Source of the DNA: Vibrio tasmaniensis 1F-187
GTDB taxonomy: Bacteria > Pseudomonadota > Gammaproteobacteria > Enterobacterales > Vibrionaceae
Length of the DNA: 43,882 nt
Direction of reading: 5' to 3'
Assembly (NCBI RefSeq): GCF_000272405.2
Contig: NZ_AJZM02000270.1
Span: forward strand, 1 to 43,882
Shown one piece after another: positions 1 to 8,620 of this stretch (position 1 is its first letter; each line of letters opens with the position of its first letter). Under the pieces are notes generated by a model. It was not told the DNA's origin and did not search any database. It saw nothing but the letters and a program-made list of their open reading frames with translations. A program made the translations under genes and the position numbers.

Positions 1-1571
1 ACGGCATGGCAACAGCCGCTGACTGGATGTCGGCAGCATCATTCATCTCAATGGCTGGTATCATCTCATTCGTTGGTTACGACGGTGCGGTTTACCTAAT
101 GGGTTGGACAGGTGGCTATGTACTACTTGCGCTATGTTTAGCACCTTACCTACGTAAGTTCGGTCAGTTTACGGTTCCTGATTTCATCGGTGAACGTTAC
201 TACTCGAAAACAGCACGTATGGTAGCGGTATTCTGTGCAATCTTCGTATCATTTACGTACGTTGCAGGCCAGATGCGTGGTGTTGGCGTTGTATTCTCTC
301 GTTTCCTAGAAGTTGATATTAACCTAGGCATCATCATTGGTATGGGTATTGTGTTCTTCTACGCAGTGCTTGGTGGCATGAAAGGCATCACTTATACGCA
401 GGTAGCTCAATTCTGTGTCCTCATTTTCGCCTTCCTTGTTCCAGCAATCTTTACCTCAATCATGATGACAGGTAACCCACTTCCACAAGTTGGTATGGGC
501 TCGACTCTATCAGGTACAGATGTATACCTACTTGATAAACTGGATGGACTAACAGAAGAACTCGGATTTACCGCCTATACCGAAGGTAACAAGAGTATGG
601 TAGATGTATTCTTCATCTGTGCAGCTCTAATGGTAGGTACTGCTGGTCTTCCACACGTAATCATTCGTTTCTTTACGGTACCAAAAGTACGTGATGCTCG
701 TATCTCAGCGGGTTGGGCACTACTGTTCATCTCATTGCTATACACAACAGCACCAGGCGTTGCAGCCTTCGCTCGTGTAAACATGATCGAAACGATTAAC
801 GGCCCAGACATGCAAGGTGTCGCAGCTGCAGAAGCACCAAGCTGGTACAAAAACTGGGAAAGCACTGGCCTAGTTGGTTGGGAAGATAAGAACGGCGATG
901 GCAAAATGTTCTACTCGGGCGATGAGCGCAACGAGATGAAGATTAACCGTGACATCATCGTACTGGCTTCTCCAGAGCTAGCAAAACTACCAAACTGGGT
1001 TGTAGCACTACTTGCAGCCGGTGGCCTAGCAGCCGCACTATCAACAGCCGCGGGTCTACTATTGGTAATCTCAACGTCGATTTCACATGACTTGTTGAAG
1101 AAAGGCTTCAGACCAAACATGACCGACAAGCAGGAGCTGTTAGCCGCTCGTTTAGCTGCCATGATCGCGATTGTAGGTGCAGGTTACTTGGGTATTAACC
1201 CACCAGGCTTTGTAGCACAGGTAGTAGCGTTTGCCTTCGGCTTAGCCGCAGCATCCTTCTTCCCAGCGATCATCCTAGGTATCTTCTACAAGAAGATGAA
1301 TAAGGAAGGCGCAATTGCAGGTATGTTGTCAGGTATTGCCTTCACAGCAAGCTACATCATCTACTTCAAGTTCATCAACCCAGCAGCAAGCACACCGGAA
1401 AACTGGTGGTTTGGTATCAGCCCAGAAGGCATCGGTACGCTAGGTATGTGTCTAAACTTCGTAGTATCAATTGCAGTGAACAAAGTGACCGCTGAAGTTC
1501 CTGAAGATGTACAAGAGATGGTTGAGAACATTCGTTACCCGAAAGGTGCTGGTGAAGCTCACGACCACTAA
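1..1571 (+). CDS. Sodium:solute symporter (SSF family, large subunit, VC_2705-type), 5' partial
   Basis: Membrane symporter of the SSF family, related to cation/acetate symporter ActP. The frame is open to the window edge and the first visible Met (position 6) lies inside a conserved SSF helix (AADWMSAASFISMAG), so the true start is upstream; 521 residues are visible. Many hydrophobic segments are seen, with the SSF-type stretch AALMVGTAGLPHVIIRFFTV near visible residue 207 and AAGGLAAALSTAAGLLLVIS near 338. A soluble insert near residues 275-316 carries the EF-hand-like run DKNGDGK. The VC_2705 subfamily normally pairs with a small DUF4212 subunit encoded just upstream, outside this window. 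Nearby crbS and acs make acetate or another short carboxylate the likely substrate, but that is inference. A terminator follows at once. Confidence 0.9.
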   Translation, partial: GMATAADWMSAASFISMAGIISFVGYDGAVYLMGWTGGYVLLALCLAPYLRKFGQFTVPDFIGERYYSKTARMVAVFCAIFVSFTYVAGQMRGVGVVFSRFLEVDINLGIIIGMGIVFFYAVLGGMKGITYTQVAQFCVLIFAFLVPAIFTSIMMTGNPLPQVGMGSTLSGTDVYLLDKLDGLTEELGFTAYTEGNKSMVDVFFICAALMVGTAGLPHVIIRFFTVPKVRDARISAGWALLFISLLYTTAPGVAAFARVNMIETINGPDMQGVAAAEAPSWYKNWESTGLVGWEDKNGDGKMFYSGDERNEMKINRDIIVLASPELAKLPNWVVALLAAGGLAAALSTAAGLLLVISTSISHDLLKKGFRPNMTDKQELLAARLAAMIAIVGAGYLGINPPGFVAQVVAFAFGLAAASFFPAIILGIFYKKMNKEGAIAGMLSGIAFTASYIIYFKFINPAASTPENWWFGISPEGIGTLGMCLNFVVSIAVNKVTAEVPEDVQEMVENIRYPKGAGEAHDH

Positions 1572-1647
1572 GCACTACCACGAAACAAAGATGTTTAGCA
1601 AAAAAGAATCAGTACTTACATTGTAGGGATTAGGTACTGAATCTCAG

Positions 1648-1680
1648 AAAGCCGATACGTCATGTATCGGCTTTTTCTTT
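1648..1680 (+). terminator. Intrinsic terminator of the symporter gene
   Basis: Perfect 11-bp stem (AAAGCCGATAC 1648-1658, GTATCGGCTTT 1664-1674) with a 5-nt loop and a T-rich tail. It lies 77 nt after the symporter stop and separates it from the Fur-controlled unit. Confidence 0.88.
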
Positions 1681-1713
1681 TCCCCTCCATTTTATAAAAA
1701 GATAAACAAAGGG

Positions 1714-1747
1714 TTGTTTTTAAAACCTCATTTGATAATAATTATCA
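1714..1747 (+). promoter_or_regulatory. Fur box overlapping a promoter for the small gene-fumC operon
   Basis: Positions 1733-1747 read TGATAATAATTATCA, a perfect match to the 7-1-7 Fur consensus. A possible sigma70 promoter overlaps it: TTGTTT at 1714-1719, 17-bp spacer, AATAAT at 1737-1742. Fur with Fe2+ bound here would block transcription, so the downstream fumarase should be made under iron starvation. The promoter elements are inference; the operator match is direct. Confidence 0.85.
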
Positions 1748-1774
1748 TTAACATCTATTAAAGAGATGCAAATA

Positions 1775-2158
1775 ATGATGAAAGAACAGCAGAGCCTCTA
1801 TTCGAGGTTTTACAAAGCACAAGATCGCTTTGCTTCATTAGAGCAAGTTCAAGGCCATGAGCCGTTTGTGATTCGAGACTACATCGAGTGTGCACTAACG
1901 CTTTCCGCTTACTATGAAAAGCATGCCGCCCAAGAAAACATCTTGTTGTGCGAGCTGTACCTGCGCCAAGTTTTCTTCCATTTGATAGAAGCGATTGAGT
2001 CTCCAGAACGCAGTTTCGCCTTTCGTCATATCTGCCTAGACTCTATTCACTCACCACTATTTTATTTGAAACGCCACTACTGCCAGCAGCCTCAAGGCCA
2101 AGCGCGTTTTTTGAATCTCAGCCAAACACTACAACAAGTCCAAGCCCCACTTGGCTAA
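1775..2158 (+). CDS. Small hypothetical protein, FagA-like, upstream of fumC
   Basis: The protein has about 127 residues, predicted mostly helical, with four scattered Cys and no signal peptide or membrane segment. I do not recognise a domain. By position (Fur box, then this gene, then fumC) it resembles fagA of the Pseudomonas fagA-fumC-orfX-sodA iron-starvation operon; sequence homology to FagA was not tested. An in-frame ATG exists at 1766, but the Shine-Dalgarno-like AAGAG ends at 1765, so ATG 1775 or 1778 has proper spacing and is preferred. fumC begins 13 nt after the stop, so the two are co-transcribed. Function unknown; a role in iron-starvation metabolism is inferred only from the operon and operator. 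Confidence 0.75.
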   Translation: MMKEQQSLYSRFYKAQDRFASLEQVQGHEPFVIRDYIECALTLSAYYEKHAAQENILLCELYLRQVFFHLIEAIESPERSFAFRHICLDSIHSPLFYLKRHYCQQPQGQARFLNLSQTLQQVQAPLG

Positions 2159-2170
2159 CAAGGATAGAAG

Positions 2171-3556
2171 ATGACCCTACAATTTCGGATAGAAAAAGAC
2201 AGCATGGGCGAAGTGAAAGTTCCTGCCGATGCGCTATACCAAGCTCAAACTCAACGTGCCGCTGATAACTTCGCGTTTAGTTCACACAAGATGCCAACCA
2301 GCTTCATTCAAGCACTGGCGTTAATTAAGCTGGCCGCCGCCGATACTAATGCTCAGCTAGGTTTACTGGAAGGTGATATTGCCAACGCGATAGCCGAAGC
2401 CAGCCAAGAGATCATCGATGGTAAACACCTCGAGCAATTCCCTATTGATGTCTATCAGACGGGCTCTGGCACCAGCTCTAACATGAATGCTAACGAAGTG
2501 ATTGCGACACTCGCTTCAAGAAGCCTGCAAGGAGACGTGAACCCGAATGATCACGTAAACATGGGGCAAAGCAGTAACGATGTCGTGCCAACAGCAATTC
2601 AAGTCAGTGTCGCTTTGATGGCAGAAAATAAACTACTGCCTGCACTTACCCACCTTTCTGCGGCACTTACCGTAAAACAGCATGAACTTGCTGAGGTAGT
2701 CAAAACTGGCCGTACCCATCTAATGGATGCAATGCCGATTACCTTTGCTCAAGAGCTTGGTGGTTGGAAATTTCAGATTGAACATGCCAAGCAAGCGATA
2801 GAAAGCAGCTTGCCAGCAGTCAAGGCGCTTGCTCAAGGTGGCACAGCGGTTGGTACGGGGATCAATGCCGACCCACGCTTTGCCGATAAGTTTGCAAGTA
2901 ACCTGTCTCAATCGACAAAGATCAGTTTTACCTCGAGTGAAAACTTCTTTTTTAACCTCAGCAGCCAAGACGCGATCGTTGCGCTGTCAGGCCAGCTCAA
3001 AACTGCAGCAGTTTCGATCATGAAGATCTCAAACGATCTTCGCTGGATGAATTCAGGGCCGTTGGCTGGCTTAGGGGAAATTGAGTTGCAGGCTCTACAA
3101 CCGGGCTCGTCTATCATGCCTGGCAAGGTAAACCCTGTAATTCCAGAAGCTGCAGCCATGGCGGCGGCTCAAGTAATAGGTAATGACACCACCATTACGA
3201 TTGCAGGCCAATCGGGTAACTTCCAATTGAATGTGATGCTGCCCGTTATTGCTCATAACGTATTAGAAAGCATTGAGTTGTTAGCAAACAGTTCAGTCGC
3301 ACTGGCTGATAAAGCAATTTCTACCTTCATGGTACGCCAAGACAACCTCGATTTGGCACTGTCAAAGAATCCAATTCTGGTGACCGCACTTAACCCTGTG
3401 ATTGGCTACTTGAAGGCGGCTGATATTGCCAAGAAAGCCTATAAAGAAGGCCTACCAATTCTGGATGTCGCAGAAAGAGAAACCGATCTTAGCCGAGAAG
3501 AGCTCAGCAAACTGCTTGACCCAACTACACTCACTCAAGGCGGTATCGCGGGTTAA
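2171..3556 (+). CDS. fumC: Fumarate hydratase class II
   Basis: Fumarase C, the iron-independent tetrameric enzyme that interconverts fumarate and L-malate in the TCA cycle. At 461 residues it has the usual length. The fumarase/aspartase signature GSSIMPGKVNP is present in the second half, with the earlier conserved blocks TGSGTSSNMNANEV and GRTHLMDAMPITFAQE. AGGA at 2161-2164 sits 6 nt before the ATG. It is the second gene of a two-gene unit under a Fur box at 1733-1747, which fits the known logic of replacing Fe-S fumarases with FumC when iron is short. A bidirectional terminator lies just downstream, shared with convergent crbS. Confidence 0.97.
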   Translation: MTLQFRIEKDSMGEVKVPADALYQAQTQRAADNFAFSSHKMPTSFIQALALIKLAAADTNAQLGLLEGDIANAIAEASQEIIDGKHLEQFPIDVYQTGSGTSSNMNANEVIATLASRSLQGDVNPNDHVNMGQSSNDVVPTAIQVSVALMAENKLLPALTHLSAALTVKQHELAEVVKTGRTHLMDAMPITFAQELGGWKFQIEHAKQAIESSLPAVKALAQGGTAVGTGINADPRFADKFASNLSQSTKISFTSSENFFFNLSSQDAIVALSGQLKTAAVSIMKISNDLRWMNSGPLAGLGEIELQALQPGSSIMPGKVNPVIPEAAAMAAAQVIGNDTTITIAGQSGNFQLNVMLPVIAHNVLESIELLANSSVALADKAISTFMVRQDNLDLALSKNPILVTALNPVIGYLKAADIAKKAYKEGLPILDVAERETDLSREELSKLLDPTTLTQGGIAG

Positions 3557-3592
3557 AGTAAATCGGTCATCCATAACCGAGCGAACAGATCG

Positions 3593-3618
3593 AAAAAGGC
3601 CTCAGCTGAGGCCTTTTT
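3593..3618 (+). terminator. Bidirectional terminator between fumC and crbS
   Basis: Perfect 13+13 palindrome centred on CTCAG/CTGAG, flanked by five A on the left and five T on the right. It can therefore stop fumC on the plus strand and crbS on the minus strand. Confidence 0.9.
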
Positions 3619-3639
3619 AATATCTAAGAGTTAATTAAA

Positions 3640-6600
3640 CTAACTCACCCGATTTAAGACCGCTCTGAGTTTTAGCGGCTTGACGGGTTTAGCGATAAAG
3701 CTGAAGCTATTGGCTTTTATCGCTGCCAGCATGTCATCGGTTCTATCAGCACTGATGATGACCCCTTCAAAAGAATCTCCAAGGCGTAAACGACACTGCT
3801 GCAATACTTCGAGCCCCGTTCTGCCATTATCTAAACGGTAATCAGAGAAAATCACATCCGGCTGCCAATCATCATCGAGACACTTCAAACTTTCGACTAA
3901 GTCGACGGCGGTCTTAACCTCACAACCCCAGCGCCCTATCAAGTTCTCCATACCGACCAAAATTTCTCGCTCATTGTCGACACACAGTATTTTCAGGTGC
4001 TCGATGTCGCTTGTCGCCATTGGCGTCGAAGCTTGTACAACCGGAGCCACCTGCTCTGCTCTCGCTAAGGTGATGGAAAAGACGCTGCCTTCTCCCGGCC
4101 ATGAACGCATCGATATTTGATGACCAAGCACATGAGCAATCCCTTTCGAGATAGCCAACCCTAATCCCAACCCTTGATCGGCACGAACTTGGCTGCCACG
4201 CGTAAACTCTTCGAAGATCTCTTGTTGCTTGTCTTCATCGATACCGGTTCCGTTATCCCACACATCAATTCGTACCTGACCATTGACTCGTCTCGCACCG
4301 AGTACCACTTTTCCTTCAGGGTTATAGCGAAACGCATTCGTTAAAAAGTTCTGAATCACTCGTCTTAATAACTTAGGGTCAGAATGAATAAACAGTGACG
4401 ATGGAATCATCTGAAACTGTATTTTTTGCTGTGTCGCTAAAGCGCTAAATTCCGCATTCAAATTGGTCAGTACATCATGCACGGCAATCGCATGAACGTT
4501 GGTTTCTAATTTTCCTGACTCCAATCGCGAAATATCCAGTAAGTCGCCAATCAGATCTTCAGCCGCACCCAACGCACTTTCGATATGAGAAGAAAGCTGC
4601 TTCTCCTCTTGTTCTTTTGCGACCTCAGATAGCGAAGAAGCAAACAAGCGAGCAGCATTTAATGGCTGCATCAAATCGTGACTAACAGCCGCAAGAAAAC
4701 GACTCTTAGATTGTGATTCTTGGTCAGATATTTGCGTCGCCTTTACCAAACGATGGTTAAGCTTCTCGAGCTCTTGAGTTCGTTCATGGACTCTCGATTC
4801 CAAGCTTTCATTAGCATCTTTTAGCGCTTGCTCTGCTTGTCTGAAAACCGTGATATCGGTAAAGCTCATGACGAAGCCACCACTTGGCATTGGGTTACCT
4901 TGCACCTCAATCACTCGACCATCCGGACGAATACGAGATGAGGTATGTCGCGTGCCTTGCTCAAGGTGATAAACACGGCGTCGAACGTGATCTTCTGGGT
5001 CGCCTGGGCCACACAAACCTTGCTCAGCATTGTGACGAATTACATCTGAAATGGGTCGACCCACCTGAATCAAGCCTGCAGGGAACTCAAACAGTTCTAA
5101 GTAACGTTGATTCCACGCCACCAGCCTCATTTGTTTGTCAATTACGGCAATGCCTTGACCAATATGTTCAATCGCACCTTGCAGTAAACCACGGCTGAAA
5201 TCGTACAGTTCAGAGGCTTCATCAACGATGGTCGCAACTTCCTCAAGCTGCATATTTCTGCCCTGCAAGGCCGAAGTAAGTACTAACTTAGCTGAAGATG
5301 CACCGAATACACCAGCGAGCACACGTTCTGCATGTCGAATCAGGCTTGCGGGCGCTTGTTGGTTAGGAAGTAGCGGCTGCCCGTGCTGTTGCCAATAACT
5401 CTGTAAGGCACTTTTCGCACGCTTACGCCCCACAAAACGAGACGCCAGCATTTCTAATTCAGCGACCGTCACACGGCTCTGATAGAGGCTGATGTTCTCA
5501 TTTTCTGGTAATGGTGTGCCAATAAAAGCAGCCGATTGTAAACGCTCACTTAGGCTTGGTCTGGTCACCATCGAAACCACGGCATAACACAAAGTATTCA
5601 GTAAAATACTCAGCACAATCCCCCAGTTTGAACTGCTGATCTCCCAACTGTTGAGCAACTCTGGTGACGTGATAATCCACAGTAAAAGGTTACTTTCACT
5701 ATCGCCCGCCAGCATGCTGGTTTGGCTCATCAGGGTGATCAGCCAAATCAACGAGCCCACCATTAAGCCGACATAGACCCCCTTCCTGTTGCCCGGACGC
5801 CAGTACAAACCACCAATAAGTGCTGGCGCGAATTGAGCAATCGCCGCAAAGGAAAGAAAGCCAATCGCCGACAGTGAGTGAATGGTATCGAGCGCTTGAT
5901 AGAACAGCCAAGCACCCAGTAACAGCAGTAAAATCAACCCGCGTCGAATCACCAGCAACATGCCAGAAAAATGTCGATGGGTTCTTTGAGTTAGACGCAT
6001 ACGGCGCAGCAGCAATGGCATCACTAAATCATTTGATACCATGATCGCTAATGCGATGGTCGAGACAATCACCATTCCACTCGCCGCCGAAGTACCTCCG
6101 AGGAAAGCTAACAAAGCAATGTGATTCGCACCTTCTGCCATTGGTACACTGATCACGTAAGTATCAGCCGGCATGTCGGTGAGCAGCCCTTGTCCTGCCC
6201 AAGCAATTGGCAGCACAAACAGGCCCATCAAAATCAGATAAAGTGGAAACAACCAGCGAGCGGTATGCAAATCTTGAGGACGTTCGTTCTCAACCACCAT
6301 GGTGTGGAATTGGCGCGGCAGACAGACAATCGCCAACATGGTCAAAACGGTATGAATAATTAAGGTCGGAATATTAGGCGATTCGTAGGTGGAAGCCGCC
6401 ACATCAAACAAGTCAATTTTGTCACTGCTCATCGCCAGGTAGATAATAAACAGGCCAACAATCAGGAATGCCGCTAGCTTAACAATTGACTCAAACGCCA
6501 CCGCCATCATCATGCCACGGTGATGCTCTGTGTTATCGATATGCCGAGTACCAAACAGCATGGTAAAAATGGCCAAAGCACCGACCACAAACCAAGACAC

Positions 6601-7092
6601 GTGATAATCCTGATAGCCGAAATCAGACGCTAGGTTTGGCGCAACAATATCTAGCCCCATCGTAATACCACGCAGCTGTAGCGCGATATAAGGAAGAATA
6701 CCGACCACGGCAATCACGGTGACGGCAACAGCCAAGCCCTGAGATTTTCCATAACGAGCCGCGATAAAGTCGGCAATTGAAGTGATGTGTTCACGCTTTG
6801 CAATCAGGATCAACCGCGCCAAGATCCGCCACCCGAGTGTAAAGACCAGAATGGGGGCGAGATAGATGGGTAAAAAGGACCATGGGTTATTGCTCGCCTG
6901 TCCGACCGTTCCATAGAAAGTCCAAGAGGTACAATACACTGCAATCGAAAGACTATAGATCCATGGGCGCCAACGCGATAGCCAACGAACCTGCCTGTCT
7001 CCATACCAAGCGATCAGAAATAACACGCCCAAATAGGCTAAAGAGACTGGAATTACTATCCATCCTTGCATTAAAAACCCTTTTTCATCCAT
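3640..7092 (-). CDS. crbS: Hybrid sensor histidine kinase with SSF transporter domain (CrbS)
   Basis: CrbS is the sensor of the CrbS/CrbR system that turns on acetate use (acs) in Vibrio and Pseudomonas. Of 1150 residues, about 1-510 form an SSF (PutP-like) membrane domain. A STAC-like linker follows near 540-590, a PAS domain near 635-745 and a short coiled coil near 750-795. The HisKA domain has its H-box at 801-815 (phospho-His H805), the ATPase domain its N-box near 911-925 and G-boxes DNGTGID and GLGLGLAIS, and the C-terminal receiver its phospho-acceptor D1084 (FSDYRL). Two starts are possible: ATG 7092 with GGAGAGG 7 nt upstream, or ATG 7071 (MQGW) with AAGGG 6 nt upstream. The better ribosome site lies inside a terminator hairpin. 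No response regulator gene is in this window. Confidence 0.93.
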   Translation of the reverse strand: MDEKGFLMQGWIVIPVSLAYLGVLFLIAWYGDRQVRWLSRWRPWIYSLSIAVYCTSWTFYGTVGQASNNPWSFLPIYLAPILVFTLGWRILARLILIAKREHITSIADFIAARYGKSQGLAVAVTVIAVVGILPYIALQLRGITMGLDIVAPNLASDFGYQDYHVSWFVVGALAIFTMLFGTRHIDNTEHHRGMMMAVAFESIVKLAAFLIVGLFIIYLAMSSDKIDLFDVAASTYESPNIPTLIIHTVLTMLAIVCLPRQFHTMVVENERPQDLHTARWLFPLYLILMGLFVLPIAWAGQGLLTDMPADTYVISVPMAEGANHIALLAFLGGTSAASGMVIVSTIALAIMVSNDLVMPLLLRRMRLTQRTHRHFSGMLLVIRRGLILLLLLGAWLFYQALDTIHSLSAIGFLSFAAIAQFAPALIGGLYWRPGNRKGVYVGLMVGSLIWLITLMSQTSMLAGDSESNLLLWIITSPELLNSWEISSSNWGIVLSILLNTLCYAVVSMVTRPSLSERLQSAAFIGTPLPENENISLYQSRVTVAELEMLASRFVGRKRAKSALQSYWQQHGQPLLPNQQAPASLIRHAERVLAGVFGASSAKLVLTSALQGRNMQLEEVATIVDEASELYDFSRGLLQGAIEHIGQGIAVIDKQMRLVAWNQRYLELFEFPAGLIQVGRPISDVIRHNAEQGLCGPGDPEDHVRRRVYHLEQGTRHTSSRIRPDGRVIEVQGNPMPSGGFVMSFTDITVFRQAEQALKDANESLESRVHERTQELEKLNHRLVKATQISDQESQSKSRFLAAVSHDLMQPLNAARLFASSLSEVAKEQEEKQLSSHIESALGAAEDLIGDLLDISRLESGKLETNVHAIAVHDVLTNLNAEFSALATQQKIQFQMIPSSLFIHSDPKLLRRVIQNFLTNAFRYNPEGKVVLGARRVNGQVRIDVWDNGTGIDEDKQQEIFEEFTRGSQVRADQGLGLGLAISKGIAHVLGHQISMRSWPGEGSVFSITLARAEQVAPVVQASTPMATSDIEHLKILCVDNEREILVGMENLIGRWGCEVKTAVDLVESLKCLDDDWQPDVIFSDYRLDNGRTGLEVLQQCRLRLGDSFEGVIISADRTDDMLAAIKANSFSFIAKPVKPLKLRAVLNRVS

Positions 7093-7120
7093 AAAAAAAC
7101 CTCTCCATAAGGGAGAGGTT
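7093..7120 (-). terminator. Terminator of the MFS gene, abutting the crbS start codon
   Basis: On the minus strand AACCTCTCC (7120-7112), a 5-nt loop and GGAGAGGTT (7106-7098) form a perfect 9-bp stem followed by T residues that run directly into the ATG at 7092. The 3' arm contains the crbS Shine-Dalgarno sequence GGAGAGG. Confidence 0.85.
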
Positions 7121-7122
7121 TC

Positions 7123-7151
7123 ATTTAACTAAGGATGGGTCATTAACTCAA
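7123..7151 (-). promoter_or_regulatory. Candidate crbS promoter
   Basis: On the minus strand TTGAGT (7151-7146), 17-bp spacer, TTAAAT (7128-7123). Initiation about 7 nt downstream would place the first transcribed bases at the 5' arm of the hairpin at 7098-7120. Read by eye and moderate in quality. Confidence 0.4.
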
Positions 7152-7188
7152 TCGAATCGCTTAAATTCTGTGCTTCAGACTCTAATTA

Positions 7189-8385
7189 TCAGCATTTGCT
7201 GTTAGATTCTAATTGTTCCGAACCTGATTGATTAATCTCAACCACTGAACTTCTCTCGTCCAACTTAATGAACAGAGCAAGAGCCCCCATCGCGGCCATA
7301 CCCCAGAAGATGTTTGCCCCCCAAAGCTCATAGCCCCAACCACTTAAGGTCGTCATTAGTGCGATAACAGCCCCCAATGGGATCGCGTTATACAGAGCTT
7401 GCAGCGCGACCATTTTATTCTGTTCTTCTGATTGAATGTATTGAATGGCTGCGATGTGCGCCATAGCAAACGTCACACCATGCAGCATTTGCACCATAAC
7501 CAAGGCGAAAATCGCCGTTGTTGATGCGGTAATCCCCCAACGAGCCATCACACCGATTGCAGCTACCACGAATAGAGTACGCATTGACCAGCCAGAGAAT
7601 AAGCGCTTACTGAGAGCAAACACAGCCACCTCAGCAACAACGCCTAGGCTCCATAAATAACCAATAATCGCTTCTGAGTGACCGGCTTCTTTCCAGTAAA
7701 TCGCACTAAAACTGTAGTAAGCCGCATGGCTACCTTGCAGCAACGCCATCAAGGCCAAAAATTTAACCACAGACGACTCACGCAGTAACTCACCTAATTT
7801 TGGTCGCACTGCTTGTTTCTCAGATTGCGTTACTGGCATCACGTTAGGGTTTCTCATCGCCAACACTAACGACAACAGCACACCAACAAGCGCTGTATAC
7901 AAAATCATATCAGTGCCGAACTGTGCGACTAAATAACCCACCACGGTTGAACCCGCAATAAAAGCAATCGAACCCCATAAACGAGTGCGTCCATAGTCAA
8001 GCATCTTAAGACGACTGTAATGGTTAGCCATTGCGTCAGAAAGAGGGATAACCGGCCCACAACACAGGTTAAACAATACTGTTGCCAACAGCATCAATAG
8101 AAAACTGCCTCCAGTAAAGAAGTGGAAACCAACAAATAACAATGAGGCGAAGCTCAACCAGCGCAGAGCGGGCAAAAGATTCTCTACGTTATGGATGCGC
8201 GGCGTAATCACAAGGTTAGCAACACAGCGAGTCGCAAAACCAATACCAATCAATACACCGATGTCCCCTGCAGAAACGCCTTGGTCTTCAAACCACAACG
8301 CCCAAAATGGCAAGTACACACCATACGCAAAAAAGAAACCAAGAAAATACTGAGATATCCATCCGTAAGGAGAGGGGCTAAACAT
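7189..8385 (-). CDS. hcaT: MFS transporter, 3-phenylpropionate transporter (HcaT) family
   Basis: Major facilitator superfamily permease of 398 residues with about 12 hydrophobic segments. The opening stretch YFLGFFFAYGVYLPFWALWF and the later DYGRTRLWGSIAFIAGS are typical of the HcaT/nucleoside:proton-symporter-like group (MFS_1_like). The substrate cannot be read from sequence; the 3-phenylpropionate name is a family label, and the acetate-related context is no proof of function. It is transcribed away from the DUF294 gene, with a 232-bp shared regulatory region, and is separated from crbS downstream by a terminator. The start is supported by TAGG just upstream of the ATG. Confidence 0.85.
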   Translation of the reverse strand: MFSPSPYGWISQYFLGFFFAYGVYLPFWALWFEDQGVSAGDIGVLIGIGFATRCVANLVITPRIHNVENLLPALRWLSFASLLFVGFHFFTGGSFLLMLLATVLFNLCCGPVIPLSDAMANHYSRLKMLDYGRTRLWGSIAFIAGSTVVGYLVAQFGTDMILYTALVGVLLSLVLAMRNPNVMPVTQSEKQAVRPKLGELLRESSVVKFLALMALLQGSHAAYYSFSAIYWKEAGHSEAIIGYLWSLGVVAEVAVFALSKRLFSGWSMRTLFVVAAIGVMARWGITASTTAIFALVMVQMLHGVTFAMAHIAAIQYIQSEEQNKMVALQALYNAIPLGAVIALMTTLSGWGYELWGANIFWGMAAMGALALFIKLDERSSVVEINQSGSEQLESNSKC

Positions 8386-8491
8386 AAATAACCTATAAAG
8401 TGTGCGGAAAAAGGCGGCTCCAATTATGCCTATCTAGAGTAGGATGAAAAAGGGAATTATTACTGGGATAGCATTCCTATATTCAATTAGC

Positions 8492-8560
8492 CTAGATATC
8501 ACTTATCACTTATCACCAAGCTATATCACGTTCATCGATATCTAGTCTGCATTTAGACTA
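8492..8560. promoter_or_regulatory. Cluster of operator-like repeats between divergent genes
   Basis: CTAGATATC at 8492-8500 and its exact inverse GATATCTAG at 8537-8545 enclose a 7-bp tandem series: ATATCAC 8496, TTATCAC 8503, TTATCAC 8510, and a spaced ATATCAC 8523. A second perfect inverted repeat, TAGTCT/AGACTA (8543-8548, 8555-8560), follows. It lies in the region between the MFS gene and the DUF294 gene, so regulator binding is plausible. The regulator is unknown. Confidence 0.4.
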
Positions 8561-8620
8561 AAGTCGTCTGGAGCTTCGCTGGTATTTTGTCAGACTGATT
8601 AAAGACTCCCACTTCTTGTG

